A DNA stretch of 64,000 bases from Algoriphagus sanaruensis (GTDB taxonomy: Bacteria; Bacteroidota; Bacteroidia; Cytophagales; Cyclobacteriaceae). A program made the position numbers and the translations under genes. The notes under the pieces are model-generated. The model saw only the letters and a program-made list of their open reading frames with translations. It ran no database searches and was not told the DNA's origin. This document shows positions 63,950-64,000 of this stretch, in pieces. Position 1 is the first letter of the stretch. Each line of letters begins with the position of its first letter. The stretch is from contig NZ_CP012836.1 of NCBI RefSeq assembly GCF_001593605.1, forward strand, positions 2,608,501 through 2,672,500, written 5' to 3'.

Positions 63950-64000
63950 GAGACCTTTTCGTGAATAGGCCCTTGCTTATCTCGTAAAAAAATGGGCTGC
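63946..64000 (-). CDS. Partial CDS, C-terminal end only (17 codons)
   Basis: The frame reads QPIFLRDKQGPIHEKVS-stop, entering from the right edge and stopping with TGA that overlaps the ATG of the nucleotidyltransferase (ATGA). The coupling to a MobA-like gene would suit XdhC/CoxI-type insertion factors, but 17 residues are too few for a firm call. Confidence 0.4.
   Translation of the reverse strand, partial: QPIFLRDKQGPIHEKVS

Noticed and set aside
1..64000. tRNA or rRNA genes as integration target or content
   Set aside because: No cloverleaf-like sequence or GTTCGANNC-type T-arm was noticed next to the island borders. The target is the mnmE coding end. A tRNAscan run would settle this.

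Overview
The window looks like a chromosomal segment of a Bacteroidota bacterium, most likely of the Cytophagales (Cyclobacteriaceae, Algoriphagus-like). The pointers are a moderately low GC content, weak or absent Shine-Dalgarno sequences, a TTTG-N18-TANNTTTG promoter, a Bacteroidetes Hc1-like histone gene, a T9SS-like C-terminal domain, and a metal-ABC permease fused to a DtxR-like domain. The genus is inferred from protein flavour; no 16S gene is present.

Layout. 1-652: end of an M1 peptidase gene and a histone-H1-like gene. 755-8586: an alpha-oxoamine synthase, an accC / DUF1015 / maf / AAA-ATPase run, a CAP-domain protein and an MscS channel. 8620-15119: a TetR-controlled RND efflux operon (tolC, adaptor, RND pump, ACP-like small protein) with two identical 20-bp operators. 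15221-17781: a GH32 lipoprotein and rfbA. 17852-21114: a malonate uptake and activation operon (matB-madL-madM) followed by an AraC-type regulator. 21205-25456: a secreted protein, then glucokinase-zwf-pgl and a Rossmann-fold oxidoreductase.

25761-53281 is the accessory part. The last 18 bp of mnmE (encoding FCIGK-stop) occur three times in the same orientation: in mnmE itself (53264-53281) and as isolated copies at 34333-34350 (TGA stop variant) and 25761-25778. I read this as two integrative elements stacked at the 3' end of mnmE, the same class of site used by SGI1-type islands. The mnmE-proximal element (34333-53281, about 19 kb, genes on the minus strand) carries a tyrosine integrase, several HTH genes, a possible rolling-circle Rep, a three-gene collagen-like surface operon and a compound defence operon hsdM-hsdS-mcrB-mcrC-hsdR. 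The distal element (25761-34332, about 8.6 kb, genes on the plus strand, more AT-rich) has no recognisable integrase. It carries a large RecQ-like helicase translationally coupled to a coiled-coil/membrane-tail protein, plus several proteins I do not recognise. That helicase pair is the best candidate for an undescribed, probably defensive, system.

53264-59642 is core again: a probable seven-gene run mntR - substrate-binding protein - ATPase - permease/DtxR fusion - permease - thioredoxin-like - mnmE, at whose tail the islands sit. 59943-64000: glycosyltransferase, dapD, a TPR lipoprotein, a zinc-ribbon repeat protein, a MobA-like nucleotidyltransferase and the end of a partial gene. No rRNA, tRNA or CRISPR array was seen.
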